46,095 nt of DNA from Novosphingobium silvae (GCF_009856825.1 NZ_WVTD01000021.1:1-46095), one strand, 5' to 3'; positions 16,170 to 24,393 are shown, counted from the stretch's first letter. Numbers and translations are program-made. The notes: a model not told the origin generated them from the sequence alone.

Positions 16170-17351
16170 TTAATCCTCGTGGCTCGCTTCGCCCTTGCCG
16201 ATCTCGGCCTTGAGCGTGAAACTTCCGGTGGTGGCGATCTGTTCGTTGCCGGTCAGGCCCGACCGGACGATCACCGTGTCGCCCGACGCATCGCCGAGCT
16301 GGACCGGGGTCGCCTTGAAGCCGGTGGGCGTGCGCACGAACACGACCGACTTGCCCTCGAAACTCTGGACCGCCGTCGTCGGCACGCGGACCGCCCCGCT
16401 CCCGCCGCTGCCCGTGAGCTGCACGGCTGCCGTCACAGGCTCGCCGACCCGCCATTCGCCACCGCGATTGTCGAGGGTGGCGAGCGCAGGCACGAGCCGC
16501 GTCTGCGGATCAAGCGCCGGCGACACGAAGGTCACGCGGGCGGTCGCCTGACGGCCTGCCGCCTTCACCAGCACCGTATTGCCGGGACGCACCCGGCCCG
16601 CATCCTCGGGCTTGAGATTAAGCGCGATCGACACCTGGCTCAGGTTGGCGATGCGATAGAGTTCGGCATCCGCCGCGACCGTTTGTCCCAGCGTCACGGG
16701 GCGCGCAATGATCTGGCCCGAGATCGGCGCGGCAATGCCGAGCCGGTTGAGCCCGCCGCCGCCGACACCCGCCGCCGAAACCATGCTCTGCGCCTGCGTC
16801 AGGGCGATCCGCGCCTCCGTCGCCGCTGTGCGGGCGGCGATCAGATCCTGTTCAGGGGAGACTCTCTGCGCGAACAGCCGCTGTTCGCGCGCGAGGTTCG
16901 AATTAGCGAGCTGAAGCCGCGCCCGCGCCGCCTCGACCTCGCCCTTGATCTGCGCCGCCTCGCGGCTTTCGATGACCGCAATGGTCTGGCCGCGTCCGAC
17001 CGATTGGCCGAGGTTACGGGTGAGCGCGACCACGCGTCCCGCAATTGCGGCCGAGACGACCTGCGTTCCCTGTGGGTCGCCCTCGATGATCGCGGGCAGC
17101 TCGATCGTCCCGGCCCCGCCGATGATCGGCCGTCCGACCTGGACGCCCGCTGTGGCGATCTGGTCGGCACCCAATGTGACGACGCCTTCACCGGCATGAC
17201 CGCCTTCAGCACCGCCCTTTTCCGTGCCCGCTGCCGTCTCATTGGCAGCTGCGCCTTCGGCAGTTGCCTCGTTTCCGCCATCCTTGCCGCCGCAGGCAGC
17301 CAAGAGCAGGGCGAGCGACGCCGCGCCCGCGAGATAAAAGCTCTTCATCAC
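16170..17351 (-). CDS. czcB: CzcB-type periplasmic adaptor (membrane fusion) lipoprotein
   Basis: A 393-residue adaptor linking CzcA to the CzcC outer-membrane channel. It is a lipoprotein (SLALLLAAC). Next come the barrel-sandwich half motifs (GRVVALTRNLGQSVGRGQTIAVIES and later APISGQIIARPVTLGQTVAADAELYRIA), separated by an alpha-hairpin coiled coil (AQIKGEVEAARARLQLANSNLAREQRLF...), then beta-barrel and membrane-proximal parts. The Asp/Gly/Glu-rich stretch after the lipobox lacks histidines. Its ATG overlaps the czcC stop by four bases. Confidence 0.92.
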   Translation of the reverse strand: MMKSFYLAGAASLALLLAACGGKDGGNEATAEGAAANETAAGTEKGGAEGGHAGEGVVTLGADQIATAGVQVGRPIIGGAGTIELPAIIEGDPQGTQVVSAAIAGRVVALTRNLGQSVGRGQTIAVIESREAAQIKGEVEAARARLQLANSNLAREQRLFAQRVSPEQDLIAARTAATEARIALTQAQSMVSAAGVGGGGLNRLGIAAPISGQIIARPVTLGQTVAADAELYRIANLSQVSIALNLKPEDAGRVRPGNTVLVKAAGRQATARVTFVSPALDPQTRLVPALATLDNRGGEWRVGEPVTAAVQLTGSGGSGAVRVPTTAVQSFEGKSVVFVRTPTGFKATPVQLGDASGDTVIVRSGLTGNEQIATTGSFTLKAEIGKGEASHED

Positions 17352-18625
17352 TGATTCCCCCCATTGGGCGCACGAGCGGTCAGTCGCTCCACTTGCGCGC
17401 GGGCATTCTGGTAATTGGCAAGCGCGTCGATCGCGGCGACCCGCGTTTCGGCGAGCGTGCGTTCAGCATCGAGCAATTCGAGCTGGCCGAACTTGCCCTC
17501 GCGATAGCCGATCCGCGCGATGCGGGCGGCCTCCTGTGCAGCCGCCAGCGCCGGCCCCGACGCCGCACGAGCCGTCGTTGCGGCATTGGCCGCCTGCGCC
17601 TGCGCGTCCGTGATCGCCTGTTCGATGTCGAGCGCGGTCACGCGGCGCTGCGCATCCGCCTGGGTCCGCTGCGCGGTCGCCTGCGCAATCGCGGCGCGAC
17701 CATTGTTGAACACCGGGATCGGGATCGACACGCTGAACACCGCCGCCATGTCGTTGGTCGCTTCCAGGCGGCGGATCGACGGCCCGACGTTCAGGTCAGG
17801 CACGCGATTGGCGCGCGCGAGCCGCACGCCGGCTTCGGCAATGGAGAAATCCGCGTTGGCTGCCGCCAGCGCGAGTGTGCCGGTCGTGTTGACCGGTGCC
17901 AACGGCCCATAGACGTTCACACCGGGAAGGCGATCGAGCAGCGTGTCATCGAGCAGGCCGTCGATCGGCCGTCCGATCCGACGCGCCAGATTGGCGCGGG
18001 CCGCCTCGGCCAAGCGAAGCTGCCGCTCCACATTGGCGTCGGCATTGATACGCGCGACATCCGCGCGCTGTTGCTCGAGTGGCGATGCCCGCCCTGCCTG
18101 CACGCGAACGCTCGCGGCCCGCAGCGCATCGCTGGCGATCCGGGCCTGATCGCGGGCTGTCATTACCCGGCGATCGGCCGCGACCGCTTCGACATAGAGC
18201 TGCGTTACCTGAAGCCGGACATCCGCCGCGATGATCGCGGCCTGGATCTCGGCCCGGGACAATTGCGCATTGGCGACCGCGACGCGGGCGCCGCGCTTGC
18301 CGCCTAGCTCGATCGGGATCGCAAAGCCGACCGTGGTTTCCGCGCTGCGGACCCCCCGATACGGCCCGGAGCCGATGACATTCTCGACTTGGCCTTGAAC
18401 CACCGGATTGGGCCGCAAGCCGGCGACTGTGCGACCTGCACGGGCCGCGTCGATTCCAGCTGTCGCCGCTTCCGCAGCAGGGGCCGAACCGCCCGCTGCA
18501 CTGACCGCTTGGTCAAGCGTGTAGACCGGCGCATCCTGCGCAACAGGCGCGGACGGTCCGACCTGCGCCTGCGCCATCGTGGCGCAAGACGCTGCGGCCA
18601 GCATGGCCGCGAGGATACGATTCAT
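17348..18625 (-). CDS. czcC: CzcC-type TolC-family outer-membrane factor
   Basis: A 425-residue outer-membrane channel component. A Sec signal (MAAASCATMAQAQ) is followed by two repeated OEP coiled-coil units: AGIDAARAGRTVAGLRPNPVVQGQVENVIG in the first, and ANADFSIAEAGVRLARANRVPDLNVGPSIRRLEATNDMAAVFSVSIPIPVFNNGRAAIAQA in the second, with the PIP turn typical of the family. The ATG at 18625 has AGGAG well placed. First structural gene of czcCBA, 60 bp after the CzcI-like gene. Confidence 0.92.
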   Translation of the reverse strand: MNRILAAMLAAASCATMAQAQVGPSAPVAQDAPVYTLDQAVSAAGGSAPAAEAATAGIDAARAGRTVAGLRPNPVVQGQVENVIGSGPYRGVRSAETTVGFAIPIELGGKRGARVAVANAQLSRAEIQAAIIAADVRLQVTQLYVEAVAADRRVMTARDQARIASDALRAASVRVQAGRASPLEQQRADVARINADANVERQLRLAEAARANLARRIGRPIDGLLDDTLLDRLPGVNVYGPLAPVNTTGTLALAAANADFSIAEAGVRLARANRVPDLNVGPSIRRLEATNDMAAVFSVSIPIPVFNNGRAAIAQATAQRTQADAQRRVTALDIEQAITDAQAQAANAATTARAASGPALAAAQEAARIARIGYREGKFGQLELLDAERTLAETRVAAIDALANYQNARAQVERLTARAPNGGNQ

Positions 18626-18685
18626 GAAAATAGGACTCCTGACGATGATCGACAGGGGCGCGCCAACGCACGCCCAAATCGGACG

Positions 18686-19015
18686 TCAGGCTTGGGGGGG
18701 CCTCAAATGGACCATGCCGGTGCGGCCGTCGAGCGACGCAGAGGCGGAGATTGTCGGCTTGGGCACTGTGAGGACGGGGGTATATTCCATCGTCGTGCGC
18801 GCAGGCGCGCCGACGTCGTGTCCGTGACAATAATTGTGATGATGCGGGACATTCTTGTCCGAGTCCGATGGCACCTGATCGATGTCACCGGCGGTATGGA
18901 CCGTGAACTCAACGCCCGCGATGCTTCCCCCCGCCAGATCGGCGGCATGGGCCATGCCGGAGAAGCTGGTCAGGACCAGCATCAGGCATGTCAGGAAAGG
19001 CAAAAAGGCTCGCAC
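18686..19015 (-). CDS. small His-rich periplasmic protein (CzcI-like position)
   Basis: A 109-residue secreted protein. Residues 1-24 are a Sec signal (LPFLTCLMLVLTSFSGMAHA). The mature part has a metal-binding-looking cluster KNVPHHHNYCHGHDVG around residues 55-70 and a proline/serine-rich tail. In Cupriavidus, czcI (also small, secreted and His-rich) precedes czcCBA and modulates its expression; order and composition here agree, but sequence similarity was not tested. It starts 40 bases after the FTR1 gene, so it could still be on the same transcript. Confidence 0.6.
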   Translation of the reverse strand: MRAFLPFLTCLMLVLTSFSGMAHAADLAGGSIAGVEFTVHTAGDIDQVPSDSDKNVPHHHNYCHGHDVGAPARTTMEYTPVLTVPKPTISASASLDGRTGMVHLRPPQA

Positions 19016-19055
19016 TAGCTTGCCTCTATCACGGAAGGGTTTTCATGTCATTGCA

Positions 19056-21023
19056 CTAATTCGAACCAAGGGTCACTGAGCCGGAACCCGAGCGGGATCG
19101 GTCGCGCCCGTTCCAGGCGAACCCGACCGCAATGGCGACCGCCATCAGGAGTTGCGCCAGCACCGATTGCCAAGTGGGAAACACGCCGAGCATCGACAGC
19201 CGTGGCACGTCCGCGAGCGGTGCGATGTTGATAAGGCCGGCTTCCTGGAGCGCGGCGACGCCTTTACCCGCCAGCACGACGGTCAGGACCGCCATGAGCC
19301 AGGAGCTATAGCGGAAGAACTGCGCGATCGGCAGCTTGCGACTGTAGCGAAGCATGGCCCAAGCGATCAGGCTGAGCAGTCCAATCGCCGACCCGGCCCC
19401 CGCGAGAAGCATCCCGTTGTCACCTTGCGCCGAAAGCGCGGCATAGAACAGGATCGTCTCGAAGACCTCGCGATAAACTACGACGAACGCCAGCCCGAAC
19501 AGGAACCAGCCCGACCCGCCCGAGAGCGCCCGCGACATCTTCTCGCGAATATAGCGCTGCCACTGATCGGCCTGCGCCTTGCCGTGCATCCAAATCCCGA
19601 CCGAGAGCAGCACGACCGCGGCGAACAGCGAGCCAAACCCTTCCGTCAGCTCCCGGCTCGCACCGCTGATCCCGATCGCATAGGTGGCGACCGCCCAGGT
19701 GATCCCGCCCGCGATGATCGCGCTGACCCAGCCGCCATGCACGTACCGCAGCGCCTCGCCGCGCTCGGCTTTACGCAGGAACGCGATCATGGCGACAACG
19801 ATGAGCAGGGCTTCGAGCCCTTCACGCAGCAGGATCGTGAACGCGCCCAGGAACGTGGACGCTTCGGTGGCGGCATCAGGCGCGAGCGCCGCTTCCGCAT
19901 CGTCGAAAAGGCCGCCCAGTACTGCGACCTTCTCCGCGAGATCATCGGGCGACGCGCCCCGGTCGATCGAGGCGCGGAACTCCCCCATCGCGCCCTCGAT
20001 TCGACCCATCAGCGTCGCGTCGCGCGCGGTGAGTGTTGGCTCGATCGGCTCGAACCCATCGAGATAGGCCGACAGCGCCAGCTCTTTCGCCATGCGCGCA
20101 TCGCCGCGCCGCGCAGCCGCCACGCTTTCGGCGAGTTTGGCGCGGGCGACCGCGAGCGAGCCGGGAGCCTGTTGTATCACCTGTTCGGGATGACGACGCA
20201 GGAACGCGAGCACTGGGTCAGCCTTGGCGTCGCCGATCGCCGCGCCGAGCGCGGCCGGGGTGAGCGCGACCAGGGTTTTCAGGTCCGGAATGCGCCGGCG
20301 AAGGGTCGGGTCGGATTTCCAAAGCCGCTCGCCTTCGCGCGCCTGCGCATCCGTGAAGGCGAAGCTCCCGGCTCGGAATGCTAACGCCCAGCGCTGATCG
20401 TTGGGCAGATCGGCGAAGCTCTGCATCGCGGTCCCGTCGATGCCTTGCGTCACCACCTGATAGAGCGCGAACACGCTGCGCTGGCGCGCGCGCTCGGCAT
20501 CGGTGAAAGCAATCGGGGGCGTAGCGAGCTTGGCGGCGTCAGGGCCACGGCCGTTGCCCGTCATCCCGTGGCAGGACGCGCAGGATTGTCGGAACAGTGC
20601 ATCGCTGGAGACGAGGTTCGGAGCCTTATCGGGCGCGAGCGGCACCGGGTAGGCGCGCAACAGATCGGCCGCGAGCCCGTGCGCCAATGTTGCCACCTGT
20701 TCAGTCGGTCCCTTTTCCGCGATCACCGCCTGGAGGTTGGCAGCCCGCTGGATGAGGGCTTGACGCTCCGGCTTCGCCGGCAGGCCCTGAAGCCGTGTCG
20801 AGACCGACGCGGCGAACTCCGTCATCTCGGCATATTCCGACGTGCTCTTGATCCGACCGTTGGCGACCGCGCCGCCATAATCGACGGCCATATAGTCGAG
20901 CAGCCGCCATGCGGTTTGCACGTCGCCGGGTTCGGCGATTGCCGCAGCAGGGATCAGCAGCGCCGCGAGCGCGGAGAGCAGCCGCAACGAGAGCATTGCC
21001 CGGATCAACGCGAGCAGACGCAC
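19056..21023 (-). CDS. cytochrome c-FTR1 family permease (PbrT-like fusion)
   Basis: A 655-residue fusion. A signal peptide is followed by a c-type cytochrome-like domain with one haem motif, CASCHG (~145), and MTGNGRGP. A helical linker leads into the FTR1 permease, which has REGLEALL (~397) and a second, altered copy REVFETIL (~515) of the REGxE metal-binding motif in about seven helices. Fusions of this type import Fe(II)/Fe(III); PbrT of lead-resistance operons, next to a MerR-type PbrR, has the same layout. Given the CadR/PbrR-like regulator here, lead or iron uptake are both possible. Starts at the stop of the CDF gene. Confidence 0.87.
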   Translation of the reverse strand: MRLLALIRAMLSLRLLSALAALLIPAAAIAEPGDVQTAWRLLDYMAVDYGGAVANGRIKSTSEYAEMTEFAASVSTRLQGLPAKPERQALIQRAANLQAVIAEKGPTEQVATLAHGLAADLLRAYPVPLAPDKAPNLVSSDALFRQSCASCHGMTGNGRGPDAAKLATPPIAFTDAERARQRSVFALYQVVTQGIDGTAMQSFADLPNDQRWALAFRAGSFAFTDAQAREGERLWKSDPTLRRRIPDLKTLVALTPAALGAAIGDAKADPVLAFLRRHPEQVIQQAPGSLAVARAKLAESVAAARRGDARMAKELALSAYLDGFEPIEPTLTARDATLMGRIEGAMGEFRASIDRGASPDDLAEKVAVLGGLFDDAEAALAPDAATEASTFLGAFTILLREGLEALLIVVAMIAFLRKAERGEALRYVHGGWVSAIIAGGITWAVATYAIGISGASRELTEGFGSLFAAVVLLSVGIWMHGKAQADQWQRYIREKMSRALSGGSGWFLFGLAFVVVYREVFETILFYAALSAQGDNGMLLAGAGSAIGLLSLIAWAMLRYSRKLPIAQFFRYSSWLMAVLTVVLAGKGVAALQEAGLINIAPLADVPRLSMLGVFPTWQSVLAQLLMAVAIAVGFAWNGRDRSRSGSGSVTLGSN

Positions 21024-21649
21024 TACCGCTCTCCCAATTCGCGCCGAGCGCCAGTGACGATTTCATAAGCGGAGTGGAGGAACAGGAGGGCGATGAGGCC
21101 GGCGACGGCGAGGTCCGGCCAGGCGCTTCCTGTCCACGCCACCAGACCGGCCGCGGCGATCACCGCCACGTTGGCGAGCGCGTCGTTGCGGCTGAACAGC
21201 CAGATCGCGCGAACATTGGCGTCCCCTTCCCGGAAACGCGCAAGCACCAAGGCGGACACGACATTGATCGCGAGCGCGACAACGCCGATTGTGCCCATCA
21301 GTTCGGCATCGGGCGCGGTTGCGTTCAGGGCGCGCCAAATCGCGAAACCGATTACGCCCACGCCAAGCGCACCGAGAAACAACCCCTGCGTCAGCGCGAC
21401 CTTTGCCCTCGCCCGTGCGGACCAGGCAAGCGCGAGAAGACCGATAAGGCTGATCGACCCGTCCCCGAGAAAATCGAGGGAATCCGCTTTCAGCGCTTGG
21501 CTATCGGCGATGAACCCGCCGAACAGCTCGGCGACTCCGAAGCCGAGGTTGAGCACCACGACGGTCAGCAGCGCACGGCGATAGGCCGGATCGGTTTGCG
21601 CGCGCGCGGGCTCCCCGTGGCACCCGCAGCTTTCGGTAGAAGCATTCAT
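21023..21649 (-). CDS. CDF-family cation transporter (first gene of the metal operon)
   Basis: A 208-residue six-helix cation diffusion facilitator. TM2 carries DFLGD (DxxxD) and TM5 carries NDALAN, giving DxxxN where zinc exporters such as YiiP have HxxxD. The N-terminus has a Cys/His cluster (ESCGCHGEP) that could bind metal. The ATG at 21649 is only about one or two bases from the expected start of transcription at the MerR-type promoter 21657-21687, so its mRNA is probably leaderless or nearly so. It ends in the first base triplet of the FTR1 gene. Confidence 0.87.
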   Translation of the reverse strand: MNASTESCGCHGEPARAQTDPAYRRALLTVVVLNLGFGVAELFGGFIADSQALKADSLDFLGDGSISLIGLLALAWSARARAKVALTQGLFLGALGVGVIGFAIWRALNATAPDAELMGTIGVVALAINVVSALVLARFREGDANVRAIWLFSRNDALANVAVIAAAGLVAWTGSAWPDLAVAGLIALLFLHSAYEIVTGARRELGER

Positions 21650-21656
21650 GCGGCCT

Positions 21657-21687
21657 TCCTTACCACCTCCAGTCGCTGTAGAAGCAA
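21657..21687 (-). promoter_or_regulatory. MerR-type promoter/operator of the metal operon
   Basis: On the minus strand the -35 box is TTGCTT (21687-21682), the -10 box is TAAGGA (21662-21657), and the spacer is 19 bp, the over-long spacing that MerR-family activators correct by untwisting DNA. The spacer holds CTACAGCGACTGGAG (21681-21667), a CTxCAG-N3-CTGxAG dyad placed right after the -35 box. It resembles the CadR/PbrR operator type. It drives the CDF gene and probably the whole leftward operon, and lies in the 75-bp gap to the divergent merR gene. Confidence 0.8.
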
Positions 21688-21724
21688 GCGAAATGTGCGA
21701 CACGTTCGCATAAGCAAGGATGGC

Positions 21725-22144
21725 ATGATGAAGCCGGTGATGATTGGGCAGCTCGCCAGCGAGACCTCGACGAAGGTGACGACGATCCGCTTTTATGAGT
21801 CGATCGGGTTGCTCCGATCCGCCCCTCGCACGGCGTCGGGTCGCAGAACCTACGATGCCAGTGACATTGAGCGTTTGCACTTCATCCGCAACGGTCGCCG
21901 GCTTGGCTTCTCCGTCGACGAGATCCGTTCGTTGATGGGGCTGGCGCAGAACCCGGACCAGGATTGTGGTGCCGCCTCAGCTATCGCTGCTCAGCACCTC
22001 AAGGATGTGGAGGAGAGACTGGCGCAACTCGCGGTGTTGCGGGATGAGTTGGCAATGCTCAGCCAGAGCTGCACCAAGGCGCGCATGGCCGATTGTCGGA
22101 TCATGAAGGCGATCGGCAAAGGCCACCCTCAAGCCGATCAATAA
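21725..22144 (+). CDS. MerR-family metal-responsive regulator (CadR/PbrR-like)
   Basis: A 139-residue activator. The N-terminal winged helix (IGQLASETSTKVTTIRFYESIGLL ... GRRTYDASDIERLHFIRNGRRLGFSVDEIRSL) is followed by the dimerisation helix and a metal loop. Cysteines at 81, 116 and 124 correspond to the three-Cys set of the CadR/PbrR/ZntR group, with His91 and a C-terminal His134 as possible extra ligands; this suggests Cd, Pb or Zn rather than Cu or Hg. ATG ATG at 21725/21728 follows AAGGA. It is divergent from the metal operon and overlaps the protease gene by seven bases tail to tail. Confidence 0.9.
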   Translation: MMKPVMIGQLASETSTKVTTIRFYESIGLLRSAPRTASGRRTYDASDIERLHFIRNGRRLGFSVDEIRSLMGLAQNPDQDCGAASAIAAQHLKDVEERLAQLAVLRDELAMLSQSCTKARMADCRIMKAIGKGHPQADQ

Positions 22145-23340
22145 TAATCGGCCAGCCTGAGCTCGCGCACATCACCCGAGGCCATCGTCAGCTTTACGAG
22201 GGTGCCAGCAGGCCGGGAGCGCACTTGCCAGAGCTCCCCACGCGTATAGTTCGCATCGATCGAATGGCCGTTCACCGCCACGATCCGGTCGCCGACCGCC
22301 CAGCCAGCCTTTTCCGCGGGACTGTTCGCCGCCACATGAACAACGGTGAGCGCCGTTGGTGAGGCTGCGAGGCCAAGGCCGCTACGGTCCTTCAGCATCG
22401 GCAGGCGACGACGAGGACCGAGTGGCCGGAGCCACACGAATCCGGCGGTCACGTCGAACACCACGTCGAATTGAGCGATCAGCGGTAGGCCGACATTGCC
22501 AACCGTGCTGGTGGAGAGCCAAGCTCTCATCCCGAGTGTGGGGACGTTCGAGACGCCAAGCCCTTCGATGTTGATGTTCTGGATCGTGAAAGCATCGTTG
22601 ATACGCACACCATCGACGCCGCCGATCGCCGCGGTCGAGACGAGCTTCCCGTTCAACAGCCCTTGATCGCGGGCATAGGCCGACGAGAGCATCAGCGCGG
22701 CCGAGCTGCCAAGATCGATCATCAAGGGCACGGGAGGCAAACCCGAGACGGAAGCTCGAATGAACAGCTCCTGCTTGGCACCGCGCCCGAGCGCGACAGC
22801 GCGCCAGTCGGGACCGGCGAGAAACGTGCCTGACTTGACGACCGCCATACGCCTTTTCGCGAAATCGAGCGCGATGCAGCTACCCGTGAACATATCGGCA
22901 CCGAGGAGGATATCGATCGGTCGTCCGAAGGCCGCCGACACTGAACTCAGATCACCAACGACGGCAAAGGGTAAGCGACGGGTTTCGCGGGCGAGCTGTA
23001 CGTCGATGTCGCGGACCAGCAGCACCGGGGCCTTGGCGCTCAGCCCGCTAATCATGCGCCGCTCACCATCGTTCAAGCCGAGCTTCGCCGCGAGCGCCGT
23101 GCTCATGATCGACGCGCCGCTGCCACTGTCGAGCACCGCCCGCACCGGCACTCCGCGCACTTGTGCCGAAACAAGGAGGGTATCACCCGTGCCGACTTCC
23201 AGCGGCTCCCATTCGAGGTGAGCCGCACCGAAGTTCCACGAGCCCGCAGACCGGGAAGTCTGTCGCGCGAGCGTTGGAGAACCGAGCACCAAGCCGGTTC
23301 CACAGGCCACCAGCCGCGCCACTAATGAGCGTCGAGACAT
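22138..23340 (-). CDS. retropepsin-like aspartyl protease with PDZ domain
   Basis: A 400-residue exported protease. The N-terminus MSRRSLVARLVACGTGLVLG is a twin-arginine-like signal. Two retroviral-type aspartyl protease lobes follow: the first has VLDSGSGASIM (DSG) at ~80 and the second has MIDLGSSAALM (DLG), each followed by a hydrophobic IDILLGADMF or VGLPLIAQFDVV strand. The C-terminal PDZ domain contains VAANSPAEKAGWAVGDRIVAVNGHSID. The ATG at 23340 lacks a good ribosome-binding site; a TTG at 23367 has GGAGG seven bases before it and may be the real start. A MerR-type promoter precedes it. Confidence 0.83.
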   Translation of the reverse strand: MSRRSLVARLVACGTGLVLGSPTLARQTSRSAGSWNFGAAHLEWEPLEVGTGDTLLVSAQVRGVPVRAVLDSGSGASIMSTALAAKLGLNDGERRMISGLSAKAPVLLVRDIDVQLARETRRLPFAVVGDLSSVSAAFGRPIDILLGADMFTGSCIALDFAKRRMAVVKSGTFLAGPDWRAVALGRGAKQELFIRASVSGLPPVPLMIDLGSSAALMLSSAYARDQGLLNGKLVSTAAIGGVDGVRINDAFTIQNINIEGLGVSNVPTLGMRAWLSTSTVGNVGLPLIAQFDVVFDVTAGFVWLRPLGPRRRLPMLKDRSGLGLAASPTALTVVHVAANSPAEKAGWAVGDRIVAVNGHSIDANYTRGELWQVRSRPAGTLVKLTMASGDVRELRLADYY

Positions 23341-23407
23341 ACCGATTGCTTCAACACGGGCCGTCAAAAAGCCACCTCCAGCCCCCCGTCCGCAGGAGAG
23401 CAAATTG

Positions 23408-23438
23408 CGGTTACATGCTCCAGCCACTGGAGGAGCAA
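23408..23438 (-). promoter_or_regulatory. second MerR-type promoter/operator, before the protease gene
   Basis: On the minus strand, -35 TTGCTC (23438-23433) is followed directly by the perfect 6-3-6 dyad CTCCAGTGGCTGGAG (23432-23418), four bases, and -10 TAACCG (23413-23408). Spacer length is 19 bp, and the layout is identical base for base to the promoter at 21657-21687, although the -10 box is weaker. Expected transcription start is near 23401, giving a leader of 35-60 bases to the protease gene. No other regulator of this type is encoded nearby, so the MerR at 21725 is the likely activator. Confidence 0.72.
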
Positions 23439-23571
23439 GTGCTTTTGGTGCGCCCGAAAATCCTCAGAAGCGCTTGGAGAACTTTAGATGAAGGATGGTG
23501 CAGACCGCTTAGATGCCTTCCCGATAACGAACGGTTCCGGGGGACGCTGGGCCGATCGGGACCGCGAACGG

Positions 23572-23618
23572 TGTAAACGCTCGCGCTAAGTGGCGGCATT
23601 CTGATCGCGCTATTTGTC
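23572..23618 (+). repeat. left terminal inverted repeat of the transposon
   Basis: Reads inward from TGTAAACGCT to TATTTGTC and matches, in inverse, the right end once the IS200-like element is removed, with two mismatches in 47 positions. It lies 11 bp from the resolvase stop codon. Confidence 0.85.
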
Positions 23619-23629
23619 GGCGAGCGTCG

Positions 23630-24202
23630 CTACGCGGCTACCGGCTTGGTCTCGGCCGATCGCACATAGGCGTAGAGTGTTGGCTTGGAGATGCCGAGCA
23701 TCGAGCAAATCTTGGCGATCGGCATCGTGTTCTCGTGGTAGAGCCTGACGGCCAGGTCGCGCTTGTCCTTGCCGAGTGCGGCCGGCCGGCCACCCTTCTT
23801 GCCGCGAGCGCGGGCTGCGGTGAGACCGGCCTGGGTCCGCTCGCGGATCAGGTTGCGCTCGAACTCCGCCAATGCCCCGAACAGGTGGAAGGTAAGCTTG
23901 CCCGACGTGGTGGTCGTGTCGATCGCCTCGTGCAGGCTCAGCAGCCCGACCTTTTCCTCGTCGAGGTAGGTCATCCATCCGATCAGATCACGGAGCGAGC
24001 GGCCGAGCCTGTCGAGGCGCCAGACCACCAGTGTGTCGCCGGCGCGAAGCAGCTCCTTCACCTTTTCCAATCCAGGGCGAGCGGCAGTCGCCCCGGAGGC
24101 CTTGTCGGTGATGACCTTCTCGCAGCCGGCAGCCTTCAGCGCATCACGCTGGAGGTCCAGGTTCTGCTCGGCGGTCGATACGCGGGCGTAACCGATTTTC
24201 AT
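23630..24202 (-). CDS. serine resolvase of the Tn552-like transposon
   Basis: A 190-residue small serine recombinase. The catalytic serine is S9 in GYARVSTAEQN; RLDRLGRS and the E-helix AEFERNLIRERTQAGLTAAR are conserved, and the C-terminal helix-turn-helix is KICSMLGISKPTLYAYV. It should resolve transposon cointegrates at a res site in the gap 24203-24393, and perhaps regulate the transposase gene, which is divergent. It is intact and differs clearly from the second resolvase at 27262. Confidence 0.9.
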   Translation of the reverse strand: MKIGYARVSTAEQNLDLQRDALKAAGCEKVITDKASGATAARPGLEKVKELLRAGDTLVVWRLDRLGRSLRDLIGWMTYLDEEKVGLLSLHEAIDTTTTSGKLTFHLFGALAEFERNLIRERTQAGLTAARARGKKGGRPAALGKDKRDLAVRLYHENTMPIAKICSMLGISKPTLYAYVRSAETKPVAA

Positions 24203-24393
24203 GCGTAGGGCCGGTGGCGCCCCGATCGGGCGCGGTTTGGGAAGAAAGTCGTCATCGGCAGGTCTATGTTGCCCTAGTTTTCTTTACCGGGTAGATTTAC
24301 GTCGAACAGGCCGGTTTGGCAACGCGAGCGGACTCGCATGGCGATGGGCAGGCAAATCTCCGTTTTCCTTACCTGCGACACGGACCGTCGGCG

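Noticed and set aside
20909..21724. Long N-terminal extension of the MerR frame
   Set aside because: It is antisense to the CDF and FTR1 genes and has no MerR similarity; the family starts at the ATG pair 21725/21728.
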